DNA from: Parus major
Lineage: Eukaryota > Chordata > Aves > Passeriformes > Paridae
Length of the DNA stretch: 64,000 bases
Reading direction: 5' to 3'
Assembly: GCF_001522545.3 (NCBI RefSeq)
Contig: NC_031769.1
Location: 132,512,689-132,576,688 of the forward strand
The notes under the pieces are model-generated. The model did no database searches and had not been told where the DNA came from. It was given only the letters and a program-made list of their open reading frames with translations. The translations under genes were made by a program, and so were the position numbers. This document shows positions 1 through 13,701 of the stretch, one piece after another. Position 1 is the first letter of the stretch. Each line of letters opens with the position of its first letter.

Positions 1-1180
1 GAAGGTAGAGTCATTTGGTGGACTATTTTCTTCATATTCTAAGGTATTTTTCATTTATATATATATGTGTGTATATATGTGTATCATGTAGAATACTTTG
101 TAATTTCTTCTTCAAGTGTATCACTGCAATGAAGAGGGAGATTATGTTAGAAGCTGCCTCAGCCATGGAACCTACTGAAAGACATGTACATCTCCTACCA
201 ATCCAGAAAAATCTGGATGTGCCAAAAGGGAGGAACAGTGTGACACCAAGAGAAATTAGCTTATTGCTCAAGACATTGCTGGTAAAGTTTAGTGATTATC
301 TTGTTGTGATACAAAAGTTAACTCACCAATATGAGATGGGAAAAAACAAATGGCTACATGACAGTGAAAAGTAAATAGTGTGTTTTCTTCAACACTAGTA
401 TTTTTAACCTGTAAAACACATGGTTTTGTCAATAGATGCACTCAACACCAGCCACAATTACTTTCCAAACCATGCACCAATAACACAAACCAATGTTAGT
501 ACTGATACTTCTTTAAAATTGCCATTCTGTATTTTTCCTCTCAGTAAACATCCTTTTTTGATGTAACTTTGCATTAAAAACAACACTTTAGGGCCTCTGC
601 TCAATATTCTAGAAATTTTTCTGTAAATCTTCATTTTGTTTTTGGAACAGTACAAGAGTAACTTAAAGTCTCTGAAGTGTAACACTCTTTACCCAAGTCC
701 CAAGGGATAAAAATGCTTAATACATGATTAAAATCAAGTTCTATTTTTTAAAGCGTGCATTCCACTTTTGATGTAATCTACAGAGAGAGCAGGCTTTTAG
801 AAATGATGCAAGCTGACAATTGATGTCTAGCTTATTGACATTTAGAAGGGTAATTGTTTGCTGGCAGCTTGTCCAGAAGAAGTTTCAGAAGCCTCAGTGT
901 ACACATTACCCAAAGCTCTCACTGAAGGCCAATCTTCAAATGTCACTGTACAACATAAACAGATAAAAGGTTATCCTAATTAAAGCTGTGATGAGATAGT
1001 TCAAGACTATTAAAAAGAGGAAAGGAATTATTACAAAGTAGTCTAAATAAAATCTTTAGTAAGAGAGGAGGATTTTGTTGCTGGTTTGTTATGCTGGTTT
1101 TTTTTTTAATTTGAAAACAAGATATTGAAGAGGTATATAAAGGATACTTTTATTCAAGTAGCTTCATTTTTGATTTGTAT
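1..1180. other. Non-coding AT-rich DNA
   Basis: No recognisable gene, RNA gene or repeat family was seen. A short imperfect TA/TG run lies at about 57-85. The longest plus-strand frame, up to 374, has no recognisable domain and ends without a splice or polyadenylation context, so I treat it as chance. Confidence 0.5.
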
Positions 1181-1219
1181 TAATTCTCATTTTATATAAC
1201 TTTTTCTAAACTTTTAGAA

Positions 1220-1425
1220 ATGGAATGTTCTTTCTGGAAATTTTTGACAGGTCTTGCAGGAATAACTGAGATCATGGGGAGCACCAGAAGAGGCTACATG
1301 AAAAGGTCATGTGGAAGATTAAAACAGTGCCAAGAAGAGTATGGCAGCCTCTCTCCTTATTCACTGCTGTGTTGAATCCCTTTTTTGTGTGAAATAAAAT
1401 CTTATTATTGTGTACAAGGACACAT
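1220..1425 (+). other. Candidate 3' terminal exon (speculative)
   Basis: A T-rich stretch ends in an AG (TTTTTGACAG, 1241-1250), which reads as a plausible splice acceptor. It is followed by about 120 bases that stay open in one frame to a TGA near 1375. The frame could also begin at the ATG at 1220. An AATAAA hexamer follows at 1393-1398, with a GT-containing stretch 10-20 bases downstream. This is the order expected for a last exon of a coding or long non-coding transcript. The peptide matches nothing I recognise. AATAAA is common in AT-rich DNA, so chance is a strong alternative. Confidence 0.15.
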
Positions 1426-1429
1426 CTGC

Positions 1430-4400
1430 CTTACTGTTGCCATCTTGTCACAAATACTATTCCCTTTTTCAGCCCCCAGCAAACTGTGAAAGAAGCTGTT
1501 CTGATATGAGGGTGTGTATATGAGTTCTGCCAGCTTGAAAATTCAACATGTATCTAATGACTTAAAGAGGCAAAGTCTGAACAATAAGAAGCACTGGGGA
1601 AGATCCAGCATTAGTGAGTCCACCATCTCCTCAAGTTCCCCACTGTGGACACCATTTGGCTACTTTTCCCTTTTTGTCTGAGCAACTCTGCAGAAAGGAC
1701 TTAGGAAACATCCTATATGAACCTATTGGTTTTTTAAAAAAAATATTTTGTTTTTTTTAATAAATCTTATGCGAAGCTATAAGAATTGCAATAAATTCTG
1801 TGATACATCTTCTCATGGCAAATCTCTTGTCTTCCCCCTCACTGCTCCCCAGTGAGTTTCTGTCCCACCACTCATTGTTGCACTGCTGCCAAAGGTTCTA
1901 TTGCAAGACCTGAAGATTCGGGGTTTTATTGTCATATAATTGACATGTTGGTGTTAGCCCTGAACAAGCCATAGGAGAAATTAAGAAGTTCACAGGATAA
2001 TGCCTAGCATCTCAAAAAGGGAACAGAGATGACAACACTCACTACACCAGATTTTCACATGAGGGTAGTTGCTGTCAATCTCTCATCATGAGTGACTGGT
2101 GTAGCACCCACATTTAGAAGAATTAGAAATGTAAATGTAAGTAGTTTTCCTTTCATATACCATGATTAGATGAAAAATTGTAATTAAAATACCAGGCAGG
2201 TCAGCAGTGCATAGACTAATTAATTCCTCACCGATACAACCTCACCATGTGGTGACACAACAAGAAACTCTTTCTGCACTACAGCCATTTCCCCCAAAGA
2301 CAGTGCAACAGCAGAACATTGCACTGTGTTGAATTAGAGGGTGCAAATACATGTACAGTTTCTGCTGGTATTTTAGGTCTTGAACACATTCCTCAGTGTA
2401 TACCCTTGAACAGACTGGAAAAGATTACTTCAAAGTAGCAGAAGCTGAAAAAATACTTCCTGAAGTGACTTGAACTTAGGCTTCAAAACCTACACACTCC
2501 GTCTTAGAGCTCTAGCTGCATTCTGAAGAGTGTGTTGCTAGGGATAGAATGATAGTTCCCAGTCTTTGATTAATTCTTTTAAACATATCTACAGTGTGGG
2601 ACAAACTGTGTATGGTACTGTGAGCAATTATGTCCATACTTAATTTCCCTGACCCCACTCTGTCTGCATTCTGTCAAGACTTCCTCCTCCAGAATTGTCA
2701 TACATATTCTGCCCCATGCATTTCCACATTCTGTTCCTCCAGAAGTGATTGAGATCTCCCACAGCTTTACCTCAGCTCCATACAAGAGTGCTGCAATGCT
2801 TTCTTCTTACACTCCACAAACCCTACTGAAGAGCCAGTGGTGCCCTTACCCAGTGGGCTGCTGATTACAGGGGTGCCTCCTTTGCCTGCTGCTCATTGAA
2901 CCTGCTGCTGCTCCTGTGTCTCCTCCCTTTGGAAAGCCTTCATCTCTTGGTCACCCATCTGCAGCATCAAGGCAGGGAATGCTCAGCAGCAACAAGAGCA
3001 CAGTGCCACTCTGTGGAGCCACCCCAAAACACCCAGTTCTCTCAGTCTTCCTAAAAAGTACATATTCACAAAATCATTCCTCATCTATGAGGTTAATCCG
3101 TGGCATTAAGCAAGCATTAATATTACAGATTTGTAGCCAGCTTGCTTTGCAGATACTCAAACTGAAGACTGATTTCAAAACTTTGTCTTCCTGCTGAAAA
3201 CTCTTTGTCCTCTCTCCTAAAATGCAGACTTGCTTCAGATCTGTCAGCTATGTTTTTGGGACCTTTCCGTATCCTGTTTTGGATCCAGGATTCACAACCC
3301 TTTTTTGCCAAATATAGGTCTACTGCCTACACAGCAAGAAAACATTTGGAGATGTGACATAAGAGTCAAGATAGGAAGGTATTTAAAAAGACTATGAAAT
3401 TATGAAGGGAAAATATAGCCAACGAGACCTGTTTATGTAAATTGGTGTATTGGATTGTGCTGGATTAGAGAGCCCACAATGAAGGTAAATTACTCATCTA
3501 TTGGATTTTATTTCCATGTAAAGATAGTCTAAGTATAGCAGGAGGAATTCTGTGCTATCACATAAGCAGCCAGTCTCACAATAAATGTAAGACAGCATTC
3601 CTGCACTTCTTGTTTAGAAAAAAATAAGAGGTAGTGAGGTTATGTCAGTGTAAGTGCAGAAATGAATGCAAAGCAGTTTTGAAGCATGGCTTCTCTGCAG
3701 ATTTTGCCATGAGTCTGAATCAGAGCAGAGCATTACCATTGCCACAGTTTTAACTGGGTTTTGTGTATGTGTGTGCGTATGTAGTTTCTTCTCAGAAGCT
3801 GGTCTAAAAATATTTACAACTGCTTCTGAAGAATGACTCAATTATTCATGGAATTCAGACCTTTATAAATTGTAAGAACAGTTTAGGGCCTGACTTCAAA
3901 CCTCTTGAAAGCAGTGACTAGTTACCAGCTAGTATCAAGAGGACCTGGATAAGTATAGAAAGATCCACTTTAAAATATGAACTGCTATTGGTTTTATTAA
4001 ACACTTCAGAAGAGGTAAAATCCTTCCCTTAATCCCCTACCAAACTGAAGTGACAACTATTTCATACATTACATGGAAATTTACTGACATTTACAGAAGG
4101 GCAGAAAGGTGCCTTTCAAAAAGCCACTCTTTTGCATGTCATTTCTCCTGTCAGATCAGAATACATTAGAATGTGGAAGAGGATGAGGTAGGCCTACAGT
4201 GTTATTAAAAAGCTAGGCATAAAAGAGATCAGTGAAATGGCATAATAATTAATATGAACATTATATGTATTTAAGTTGGCTACCCTAAAACCTTAATTAA
4301 AAATTCAAATTAATTTCTTCTTCAGTGATATTTCTCAGGAAATATTTATTCTGCACCTGCTAAAATCTACCACCTACACAACTTCAGCTAAACCAATATC

Positions 4401-6430
4401 GTGAATAAAAATATTCCATTCTCTCATAGAGGGTAGCAACACAGACTATTATTAAGCTTGCCTGGCACTTTGCATTATAAGCCTCTGCTTCCAATTACTT
4501 ATAACTGTGTTAGACTCTCACTCTCACGGTTGCCTGCCAGGTGCTACTTCAAGATGACACTTGGAAAATTTCATTCAAAATAGTCAATTACGAAATTAAG
4601 ACAGGGAAAAAAGATTTCCTTCACTGAAAGTTTCACAAGACTATTGTTCTAAGAAATCCTTTTGCATCAGTTAGCAAAGTCTTTCAGTACTTGAGCAGAT
4701 TTGCATGCAAAGCTGATGAAGTCTGACACTACTATGTGCTACCACAGTGAGAGACCATTTCTTAAAGCAATATTTAGTCTGTCAGACCAGAGATTGTGTG
4801 GTCTGCCATGAGATTTTTATTGCAATGGGGTACTTTTTGTCCACAGAAATCATATTCCCTGACCATTTATACTGCTTTCATTTTACAATTAGCTGCCTTT
4901 CCATGTGCAGATAAATGAGAGCAGTCCAGATGAACTGACTGGGCAATATCTCCTGCTAAAATTGAGCACTGGGTGTTTGGTTTTCAGATGTGTCTCTTCC
5001 CTCAGGGTCACTGCAGGGTTCTGGCCCAACATTTGTAATTGAGAAGTACAAACATCATGGCTAAGCAACCCAAATTACCTTATAAACAGTTGCATATGAA
5101 CATGGTCAACAGGAAAAATTGTGGCATGTTTTCATGGTACATATGCACATACTGCAACTGCTCAGATGCCCTGCATGCCTCTTTTATCAGTGAGCCCACA
5201 CTGGAATTTTGGAGTAGGTAACCACACTCTCATGGCCAACTGATAGCAATGAATAAACATACAGAAAGATAAAAACCTGTAGAAATTGTCCTTATCTGGA
5301 TACCAGGCATTTTCATAGGTATGTACATCTTCCCATACCAACCCTCCAAATCAGCTGTATTTACAGGTCCAACCCTGGCTGTGCTGTCCTCGTGTCTTGG
5401 CCTTTCCAGCCCCTAAGTTACACTCACTGTTCTCTCTGTGTGTCCTGGGCAGTGCAAAGCTCCCCCTGTGGTCAAGGCTGGCAGGCTGGGCAGCTGCGAG
5501 GGAGGACCAGGTGGGGAGGAGGGAAGCACAAGGAAAGCTTGTCACTGGCTTCACACTGAGGACATCTGCTTTGTCCCCTTCCTAATCACCAGTATCTGGC
5601 AAGGACCCTTGCCTCCTCCTCTCACAGCCGCAGCTGAGGCATAATGGTACACACCCTGTAACATCTTCTCCTATTCTTGCCCAGAAGCATTTGCAGAGCT
5701 GCAGTATATCCTACCCTGGTGATGTTTTGTGCTGTTCAGAAGCAACAGCTCTTGAAATAAGGTGGAGTTATTCTACAGAGCTCTTCTTTGGCGCCATGGA
5801 CAAAGAGGATCTTCACAGCACCTCCTGCCTTTCACAGTCCTTGTTTCAGGCCTCTAGGCTAGCTCTGCCAGCTGTCTGGTTTCACAGTATCTCAGGAAGG
5901 CCAGGAGATGGTGAATATGAGAAACCAGCAAGGTTCTAATCTCAGATTCTAAATAATAGTAGCAGGTTCTAAATGCAGATTCATAACATCAGGTTCTAGG
6001 AAGATTTTTAGATACTCATGCACAAAAGTGTGACAACATCTAACATAGAATAGTCTCCTTTGTTAAAGTGCTCTTTACTCTTTCCTGTCTCTGAAAGAAC
6101 CATAGGAGCAACCCTGACTGGCCTGACCTCTCTCACCATCAGTGATAGATACAGTGTCTGAGGGTAGGGGCAGCACAGTCCCTGTCCCCATGTACTGGCC
6201 AGCTGTGCAGAAGATGTCTTTCCCCTAGAGAAACTTTCTCTACAGAGAATAAGCACTAAACATGTTGGGTCCTCCAAAAGCAGTGGCCATTGCACATATA
6301 TGCTTATGACAACCAGTCTGTGTGGAAGATAAGTTACAGGGACGGAAGGTCTGACAAGGACGGGTTATGCTGGGAGCTGCAGGTGAAGAAAGATTGTGAA
6401 CATCAGGGGTTGCCCACACTTCTACTCAAA
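1430..6430. other. Non-coding DNA, no recognised element
   Basis: Mostly AT-rich sequence with scattered stop codons in all frames. A more GC-rich block at about 5350-5650 and another at 6100-6290 give short overlapping frames on both strands, which is typical of composition rather than coding. There is a short TG-rich run at about 3762-3782. No repeat family was recognised. Confidence 0.5.
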
Positions 6431-6435
6431 TGCAG

Positions 6436-6562
6436 TCACAGATTACTCTGAGTTGGAAGGGATCACAAGTATCAAGCCCAACTTTTAAGTGAATGGCCTG
6501 TGCAAGGATCAAACCCACGACCTTGGCATGATTAGCACCATGTTCTGACGGACTGACAGCTG
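6436..6562 (-). mobile_element. TguSINE1-like tRNA-Ile-derived SINE
   Basis: On the minus strand, bases 6562 down to 6495 align well with a vertebrate tRNA-Ile(AAT). The anticodon arm (GGTGCTAAT), the CCAAGG variable region and a B-box like GGTTTGATCC are all visible. The part from 6483 down to 6436 is a CR1-like tail (GATCCCTTCCAACTC, then a TCTGTGA end). A tRNA-Ile head with a CR1 tail is the known design of TguSINE1 of songbirds, which borrows CR1 reverse transcriptase. The A-box end is degraded (GTCAGTCCGTCAGAAC), so it is an old and probably silent copy. It is the best taxonomic marker in the window. Confidence 0.85.
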
Positions 6563-9500
6563 CACTGCCAACGTGCGCTCGCTGTCAGGCTGACATCTGC
6601 CTCCCAGTCAGAATGCACTTGTGATTTCATGGATGCTGCACTGTCCTGCCCCCCAGCCAAGCCTGCTGCTGGTGGGCCAGGGGCAGCAGGAGGACACTGT
6701 GGGACTGAGGCCACAGGGCCTCCTCACACAGGGCAGTACACACGGCATTTTGCATGTTGGGAAAAGCTATCCCTGTTTCTCTAACAATGTCTTAGAGCAC
6801 CTGTAAGCGGGCTGCAGGCTGCAATTCTCCCTGTAGGAAGCTGCAAGGCTGGTTGGGCCATGTCTCCTGGCTGGTGGGGAGGCAAGGAGGTGTGTGGGCA
6901 GCCACCATCAGGCACAGCAGCTGCTCTGGGACACGATGACACCTGGCAGTGCCATCCTGCCATCCTGGCAGATGCTATCAGCATCAGGAAGGGCTTGCCA
7001 AACCTAGGTCAGCAAAATGCTGATCTGCAGGCAGGGGAGGAAGAAGAGGGCCTCCAACACAGGTGAATTTCTGACATTGGGAGTGTACATGGGGCAAAGC
7101 AGGGCAGAAGCCTCTGTGCAATGTGTGCTGTCAGGCTCTGTACCCACTTTTGATTGCACAGCTTTCTCAACATCATGGGGATCTCCATGGCGAGCACGTC
7201 AGGAGCATGGCAAAGGCAAGACCTTACAGGTCAACTTCTCTGCTCAGGATAGGGCTAAGTTTAGGGATAGTGTAAGGATTATATATATTGAGGGAAGAAG
7301 ATCTTTAATGAGATACTTCTGCAATTTTTAAGAGTGTAGAAAAGTCAGAGTTTAGGAGAAAATGAAAGTCAAAATAAAAAGACAAAAGAAGTTGCAACAA
7401 TAGGAAGGAGGTTGCACCTCTGTCTTCTGAGAACTGAATGCTGAATGCTTTTTGAATCAGTAAGGAGCTAGTGTTTTGTTAGTCATGTTCCTCAGATCCT
7501 TACGTGCTCCTGAACAGACTGTAAGGGTTAACCTGAATTATTACATTGCTGATATGACTGGATTGTTACCAGTCATTGAGTTATTGTTAGGGTTAATGAC
7601 AGATGAAAAAAGGGGTTTTGGGGGGAATTTTTGAAGTGTGTACTTCCGGACTGTGCCCACTTTTTCTTTGAGCTGACATGTAGTCAGTATATGTCACTAA
7701 GCTTTTTTATAACTAGAAAATGAGATACTAGGACAAAATCTAGTGTGTCCAATAAAGCATATCTTCAAATGTTTTCAGCTGTGCTAGACTGATCCAAATT
7801 CAAATTTTCACAACAGTGCTTAATGGAATATTTTCTTTCCCTGTCACATGCATGTGTAGTGAAGTGAGTTAAAAATATTTGTAAGCGGATCCTCATTCTG
7901 AGATAACATAATTTCTAAGATATTGGGTAGGTTAATGGGAGGGAAGGGAAGACAGTCTGCAGGAAGAACAGCTGGTCCCTGTGGAAAGCCCAGACTATGT
8001 GCTGTCTCCCTCTTATGTTCCAGAAGCAGAGAGCACCAAGGAGTGGCTGTCCTTGCCTGCCCACCATGGGCTTTGGGAGTGCCAGAACAGAAGTGTGTTC
8101 AGGGGATACAGAACTGAGAGGAAAGAACCTGAACTTTTTGGTAGGAGATGTTCACACTGCTGATGGTGCTTCAGCTGCATGGTCAACTTGAAAAAGGGGA
8201 AAGCGGTATGTGCTAAAACTGGAAAACCTTAGCATGGGAAAAGCAGTGCAAAGTCACTTTACAAGTCACTGTTTTCATGTTGCTCCTTGAAGTCATAGGT
8301 TTTCTGGTCTTTACATCATTTTAATACACTTGGTGATGACTACACATATGGATTTCAATAATCAAATAAAAAAATCCATGCCAGAGAAAAAGTTATTTTA
8401 AAGCATCTTAAAGAAACACTGGCCTTATCTAATCATTGTAACTTTTAGTTTCTTCACTTACAAGAGTAATCTGTAATATTTTCTGGTTTGATATAAATGG
8501 GATTTTTACACTGCTTTCACCTGTTTTTCATTATATACATTATTCAGTATATACAAAGTTCAATCATTCTCTCACACAAAAGATTATTTGTTACACCAAC
8601 ATCTCCATTCAGGTGCAGTCAATGACCATGCAATCCTATGCCTGGTGTTTGCAGGGCTTCTCAGAACCACAGTACTGTGCTTAGATTCAAACTAACTTAA
8701 TCTCATGAAGGAAAGAACATGTGGTAAATGTGACTGTAAGTGTAAGCAGAAGTTGGAAAAATTGTTTAACAAGTTTTCACAATCTCATTTTAGAGGAACC
8801 AACAGATGTTAAAACAACCCTATACCTAATATTGATTTGTTTTCCAGATGGTTCTTACTTAACTGTGTCTTATGATACATCAGTGAGTCACCAATATATT
8901 ATTTATGAAAGCAGGATGCATTTAAGTTATCTTTAGAATGCAAGAGTACCTTACTAGAAATATAATATTTAGCAGCTTGTGGAAGGAATACAGAGTAGAG
9001 CAATTACTGCTTGTGGACCTCATTTTTACAAGGTGAAAAAGAGGGTAGTCATTTATATGCCTGTATAGAGTGCAAAACACTGCAAGAGCAAAGATACTGC
9101 TTTATCTGCACTGGTGTTTGTGGTTTAAGAAAATGCACACATCAAGATTTATTTTTTGGTTTAGAAATGATTAATAGTGAGACAAGGTCTCTGAGTCATA
9201 CAACAACCAAAGAGCTATGGCACCTGGTGAGTTATAATATAACATTAATGTGCATTACAGGAAAACTATGCAATTTTGAGCATTTCTGTTACAGGATGCT
9301 AAACAATGACCTGTGGTGACGTGCAATGTCCCATGATCTGATAGACAGAGCCACTACACAAACTGTGCTGGACAAATTATTCTTGTGTTCTTCCCATGTA
9401 AACTGCAAATCTGGCAGGATGTTGCATGTTCTGAAATATATTTGAATGCAACATTAAATACATTAACCATGGAAAGGCAGGTAAAAGGTGTGTCATTCTG

Positions 9501-12500
9501 CTAGTGTACTTCAAGAGTTACAGGGAGTTGAAACTCTCCAAAAATAGTTTCCCAGTAGAACAACCTTCTAGTAAGGCACAAGATGAAGGGTTAAATGAGG
9601 GGAAATTGGTCCAAAGTGTCTTCCTATACATGAGACTGAGGATAAGTGGGAAGAAAGAAAAGTTGGTTGATTCTTTTTCATTGTCAGTGACGAAATAAAG
9701 CCTGAGAGAAGAGCAGTCTCGCAGAAAACATTTCCCTAACTAAAATCTCTAGAGGTGCTCAGGAATATGATTGTATCTTCCTGTATTTGAACCCTACAGA
9801 GCTGGCAGGGATTATTCTACTTTGGAGGGTAAAGTTGCATGCATATTATAAAACAGTTATTGGAAATTATTGGCATTTAGTAAATTCCAGTATGAATTAT
9901 TCACTAATATAATACCTATGTAAAGTAACTTTACATACTGCTTCCACTGATCAAGACAGTATGAAATTAGTCAATTTATTAAGAGTAAATTTGTTATTAA
10001 AGGGACACTAGAGCTATGGCTCTGTGATTATATATGAAATTGTAATCCTTTAAAGTGGTGCCTTCAATACTTAAAAGTAATACTGTACAACTATCTGTTC
10101 ACAGTATGTTGCTAGCAACTTTGTACTATGTTGTTTCCAGTTTGTACCATTTGCCAAACTTCAACTTTGGTCTGGCACAATATAGTAAGATTTAGAGGGA
10201 GGTTGCTTCCTTTTCAGATTAGATAAGACAATGTATCTGCTCTTGAGAACAAAGCAAGACTGAAGTATATATTTTCATACCTGAAGAAATATGTATCTAG
10301 AATTTAAAAATGGATCTGAAATTTGACCTAGAATCTTTTGCATTAGGAACAGAACTTTGAAAAGCAGCCTACACCTGTCCTGGTTATGAACTATTTAAAA
10401 ATGTATATCTCATACATTCTCTGACTGCCAGAGCTACCCATAAATTGTCCAAGTATTTAATATCACCAGGTGCATTGTAAGGGCAACAAATAATATTAAA
10501 TTGCTCAGATTCAGAACTCTTGGTGCTACTGCCTGTTCTGACTCCAGGGAGACAAATGAAAGCAGGGGACTTTTTCCCAAGGGCACTTCTCATCTTTCCC
10601 AACCAGATCTAGAATGCCATTGAAGGATGCTGCCTTAGACAGCCATAGATGGGATATGACTAGGAGCTGCAGAATAGGGTAAAGGAGCAATTGTAAGCTG
10701 GAGAAGCATCTGTGACTTCTGCATGTGAGAGCTTCTCCCTGAAAAAAGCCTTCTGAGGAGGAAGAGGAAACAATTTAAAAAAAGGTGTCTCCCACTTTTC
10801 TCATATGAAATGAATGAGGAACTTAGTGGTTGAAATTTTTATTTTCTCCTTGAAGGAAAGATATATATATATATTCATACATTCTGTGAAATATTATTTA
10901 TTTGTAACTTACTCATGTCCAGGTCTCTAGCCATTCTTGGAAAGAGAAAGAAAAACATGCTAGGCTGACATTTACTTGACATGCACAAAAAGTTAAAACA
11001 TAAGTTGTCACTAAGTAGGAGACTGCCATAGTTCCTTCAGGGCTGAATCTGGGAATGTTGTGGGCTTTGTGAAACTCTCTGTACTAAGAATGGAGAGAGC
11101 AAGGCTTGCAATATTTGCTGTGACACTTCACTAAATAATGCAGTAGATTCGATTCATGCTTCAACTCTGTGATTACCTTCATGTATGACATGAAAAAAGC
11201 ATGAGAATGCATGAAAGGTGTAAAGTACTGAGAGGTCAACTTTAAAACAGGCACTGGATAAAGATACAAGTGTAATTACAAATGTAACTACTGCAAAGAT
11301 GCTTTGAATTAAGTGTCATGGTACTGACATTTAGTTAGAATTAACAGATTTTGAGCTTTCAGTAAATATCAACTTCATCCTGATGTACCTTATTGCCAAG
11401 ATATAGCTTACCACTATACAAGTTTTTCATTTATGCTACAAAATTTACTAAGCTTTTGAAAAGGCAGGAATTTTCGTGATGATCATGTAAATATAATCTT
11501 CCAACTCTGACTCTGAAAAGTTAATTTTACAATGTCCATTCTCATATTTTAGGTGTGTTTGATGGAGCCGAATGATAATGAATAAACTGCTGATCCTTCA
11601 TCTTTGGTTCACTGATTCAGGCCTGCAATGAATTGCTGAGTAAAGTGAAGGGTTTTTCAGGTCAGGCCATATTGCATAACAATGAAAAGTTGCTCATGCC
11701 AGAATCTCTGCATGTAAACTGTGTCTAGACAGAGTGAACACAGAGGGTCCCCACAGGTTTTGTTTTTTGTTTATTTTTCAGGACCGAAGTCTTGTTCTCC
11801 CCGCTTTTTCAGCGCTGTTATCTGTGGTAGAGGTATTACAGCTATCACAGTTACATCGATTCTTTCATCCTGCTGTCATCAGGGTATAACAATACTTTCC
11901 TTCATAGCAGTGTTTGAGTTCTTAGAGAAGTGACTTCTTTTTGTCAATAGTTTTAAAGCTTAGGGATAGCTTAAAAGTGTATCAGATGAGCTTTTGCTGA
12001 AAGCCAATGTAATGACAAAATCAGACGTAGGAATTACTCCATGCAAGTTTGCAATTGAACAGTGTAATGTCTTGCATGCTGCACCTGCTCTCCTGCCAGG
12101 TCACTCTCAGGATGCACCAGCCCATTCTCAGAATGCTCTCTACAACTCTTCAGCAGTTTCTGCTCTTCCCAATATTGTTGCCATCCTGTACTGCAAACCC
12201 AGATGAACCAGGAGACAGTGCCCTTGTTTCCTACACCACTGCTGGGATAGATTAATCTCTCTGCCTAAGAAATCAACTACTCCTCTCCTTCCCAAAATAT
12301 TGGTTTAGAGCCAGGCTTGAGCCACGCTATTGGTTAAAATCTAGCTATTTTGAAGAAAGGAGATGTGAGGGCAAAGCAAATGCATGCTCTGCACAGAGAT
12401 TACAAACTGTGGGTGTAAGTAAAGCTTGGGGTCATGCTCAGTGCCTTTTTCCAGCAGCCTCACCCTGCCAATGCCATCTTACTCATCATGCTCAGATGTG

Positions 12501-12863
12501 CAGCTATCACCCATACACCTGGATTTTGGCTATCTTCACCAGCACAGTGGCTTGAGACAGAGAAATTCATTCCTCAGACCCGACTTGACACCTTTATTCT
12601 AGTTACTTTCAATATCTTGGGCTTTTCAAGGCTGTTGATAGTGCTGATGTTCCCGGTGCCAATAGAAGTGACAAGTTGATCAGCAAAGTCTGTATACCTG
12701 AAGCTTGTCCCACTGTGCCTTTATGGTATATTGTAAATGCAGGTCCTCCTAGATCACAGTGGATTTGTGGGCACTGGATGATGAGGTGTTTGCCACCTCA
12801 GATAGACAGCAGTAGGCCCTACATTATCTACCATCTCAGAGACACAAAGCTAGTAGCATTAAA
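6563..12863. other. Non-coding DNA, no recognised element
   Basis: A moderately GC-rich segment runs from 6563 to about 7200 and another from about 7930 to 8200; the rest is AT-rich. Short frames on both strands overlap without a consistent reading direction. There is a (TA)n run of about 14 bases near 10861. No exon, RNA gene or repeat family could be supported. Confidence 0.5.
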
Positions 12864-13320
12864 GAATCACAGAATTGCCTGCATTGGAAAAGACTTCTAA
12901 GATTAAATCCCTCTGTTAACTGAACACTTCCAATTTGACCTCTAAACCACGTCTCTAAACACCTTTTACCTTTTAAACATCTGCACATCTTTTAAAGATG
13001 TTGAGTTGCCATCGTGATGTCAACTCAACCACTTCCCTGAGCAACCTGTTACAATTCCCGACAATCTCTTCCATGAAGCTTTTTCCATTCTGAACCTCCT
13101 GTGACTTGACTTGAGGCCATAACCTCTTGTTCTATTGCTTGTTACTTGGGAGAAGAGACACTCACCTTGCTACAGCCTCCTTTCAGGCAGATGTAGACTG
13201 TGCTAAGGTGTTCCCTGAGCCTCCTTTTCTGTGAGGTAAAACACTCCAGCTCCATTAGGTACTCCTTGTAGGACTGCATCTGAGTTGATGGTGCTTGTCT
13301 TTTCTAGGACTTTATCATCC
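12864..13320 (-). mobile_element. CR1 LINE 3' fragment
   Basis: The plus strand begins AATCACAGAATTG, the complement of a CR1 3' terminus. It continues through recognisable reverse-complement CR1 landmarks: ACTTCCCTGAGCAACCTGTT near 13030, a CCTCTTGTTCTATTGCTTGTTACTTGG-like block near 13120-13150, and CCTCCTTTCAGGCAGATGTAGA near 13180. Only the 3' untranslated region and extreme 3' part are present, as usual for 5'-truncated CR1 copies. Divergence is considerable, so this is an old insertion. Confidence 0.85.
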
Positions 13321-13701
13321 TTATGCAGATGACCACAGGCCACACAGAAGTTCAGAGCTAATAAGTATGTGAAGCAGCTGGACTGTAGACTTCACCCAAG
13401 GGAAGACTTGAGGATTACTACTTCACTGCAGTCTTGTGGGAGCAGATCAAATAGCAGTTCTTCTGAAGCTCAAAAACCCCAGAGTGTACTTTGCATTCCA
13501 ATGCACACACCACTGCTCAGCATGTTTGCAACAAAAGCTGCTCTGAACAGATAGTGATGCAACGAAGAAGGGAAACAGCTGTAGGCTCTCTGAGAAAACA
13601 CACACAGGCTTGCTTGTGCTGCCTTATTTAAGGTGCATTTTGTTGCTTGTGAGAACACCCAACTTGTTCGCACTTACCAATACCATTTGAGTACAGGTGT
13701 G

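Noticed and set aside
6495..6562. Functional tRNA-Ile gene on the minus strand
   Set aside because: The anticodon loop is recognisable but the D-arm and acceptor stem are degraded and a CR1-type tail is attached, so it is a SINE.
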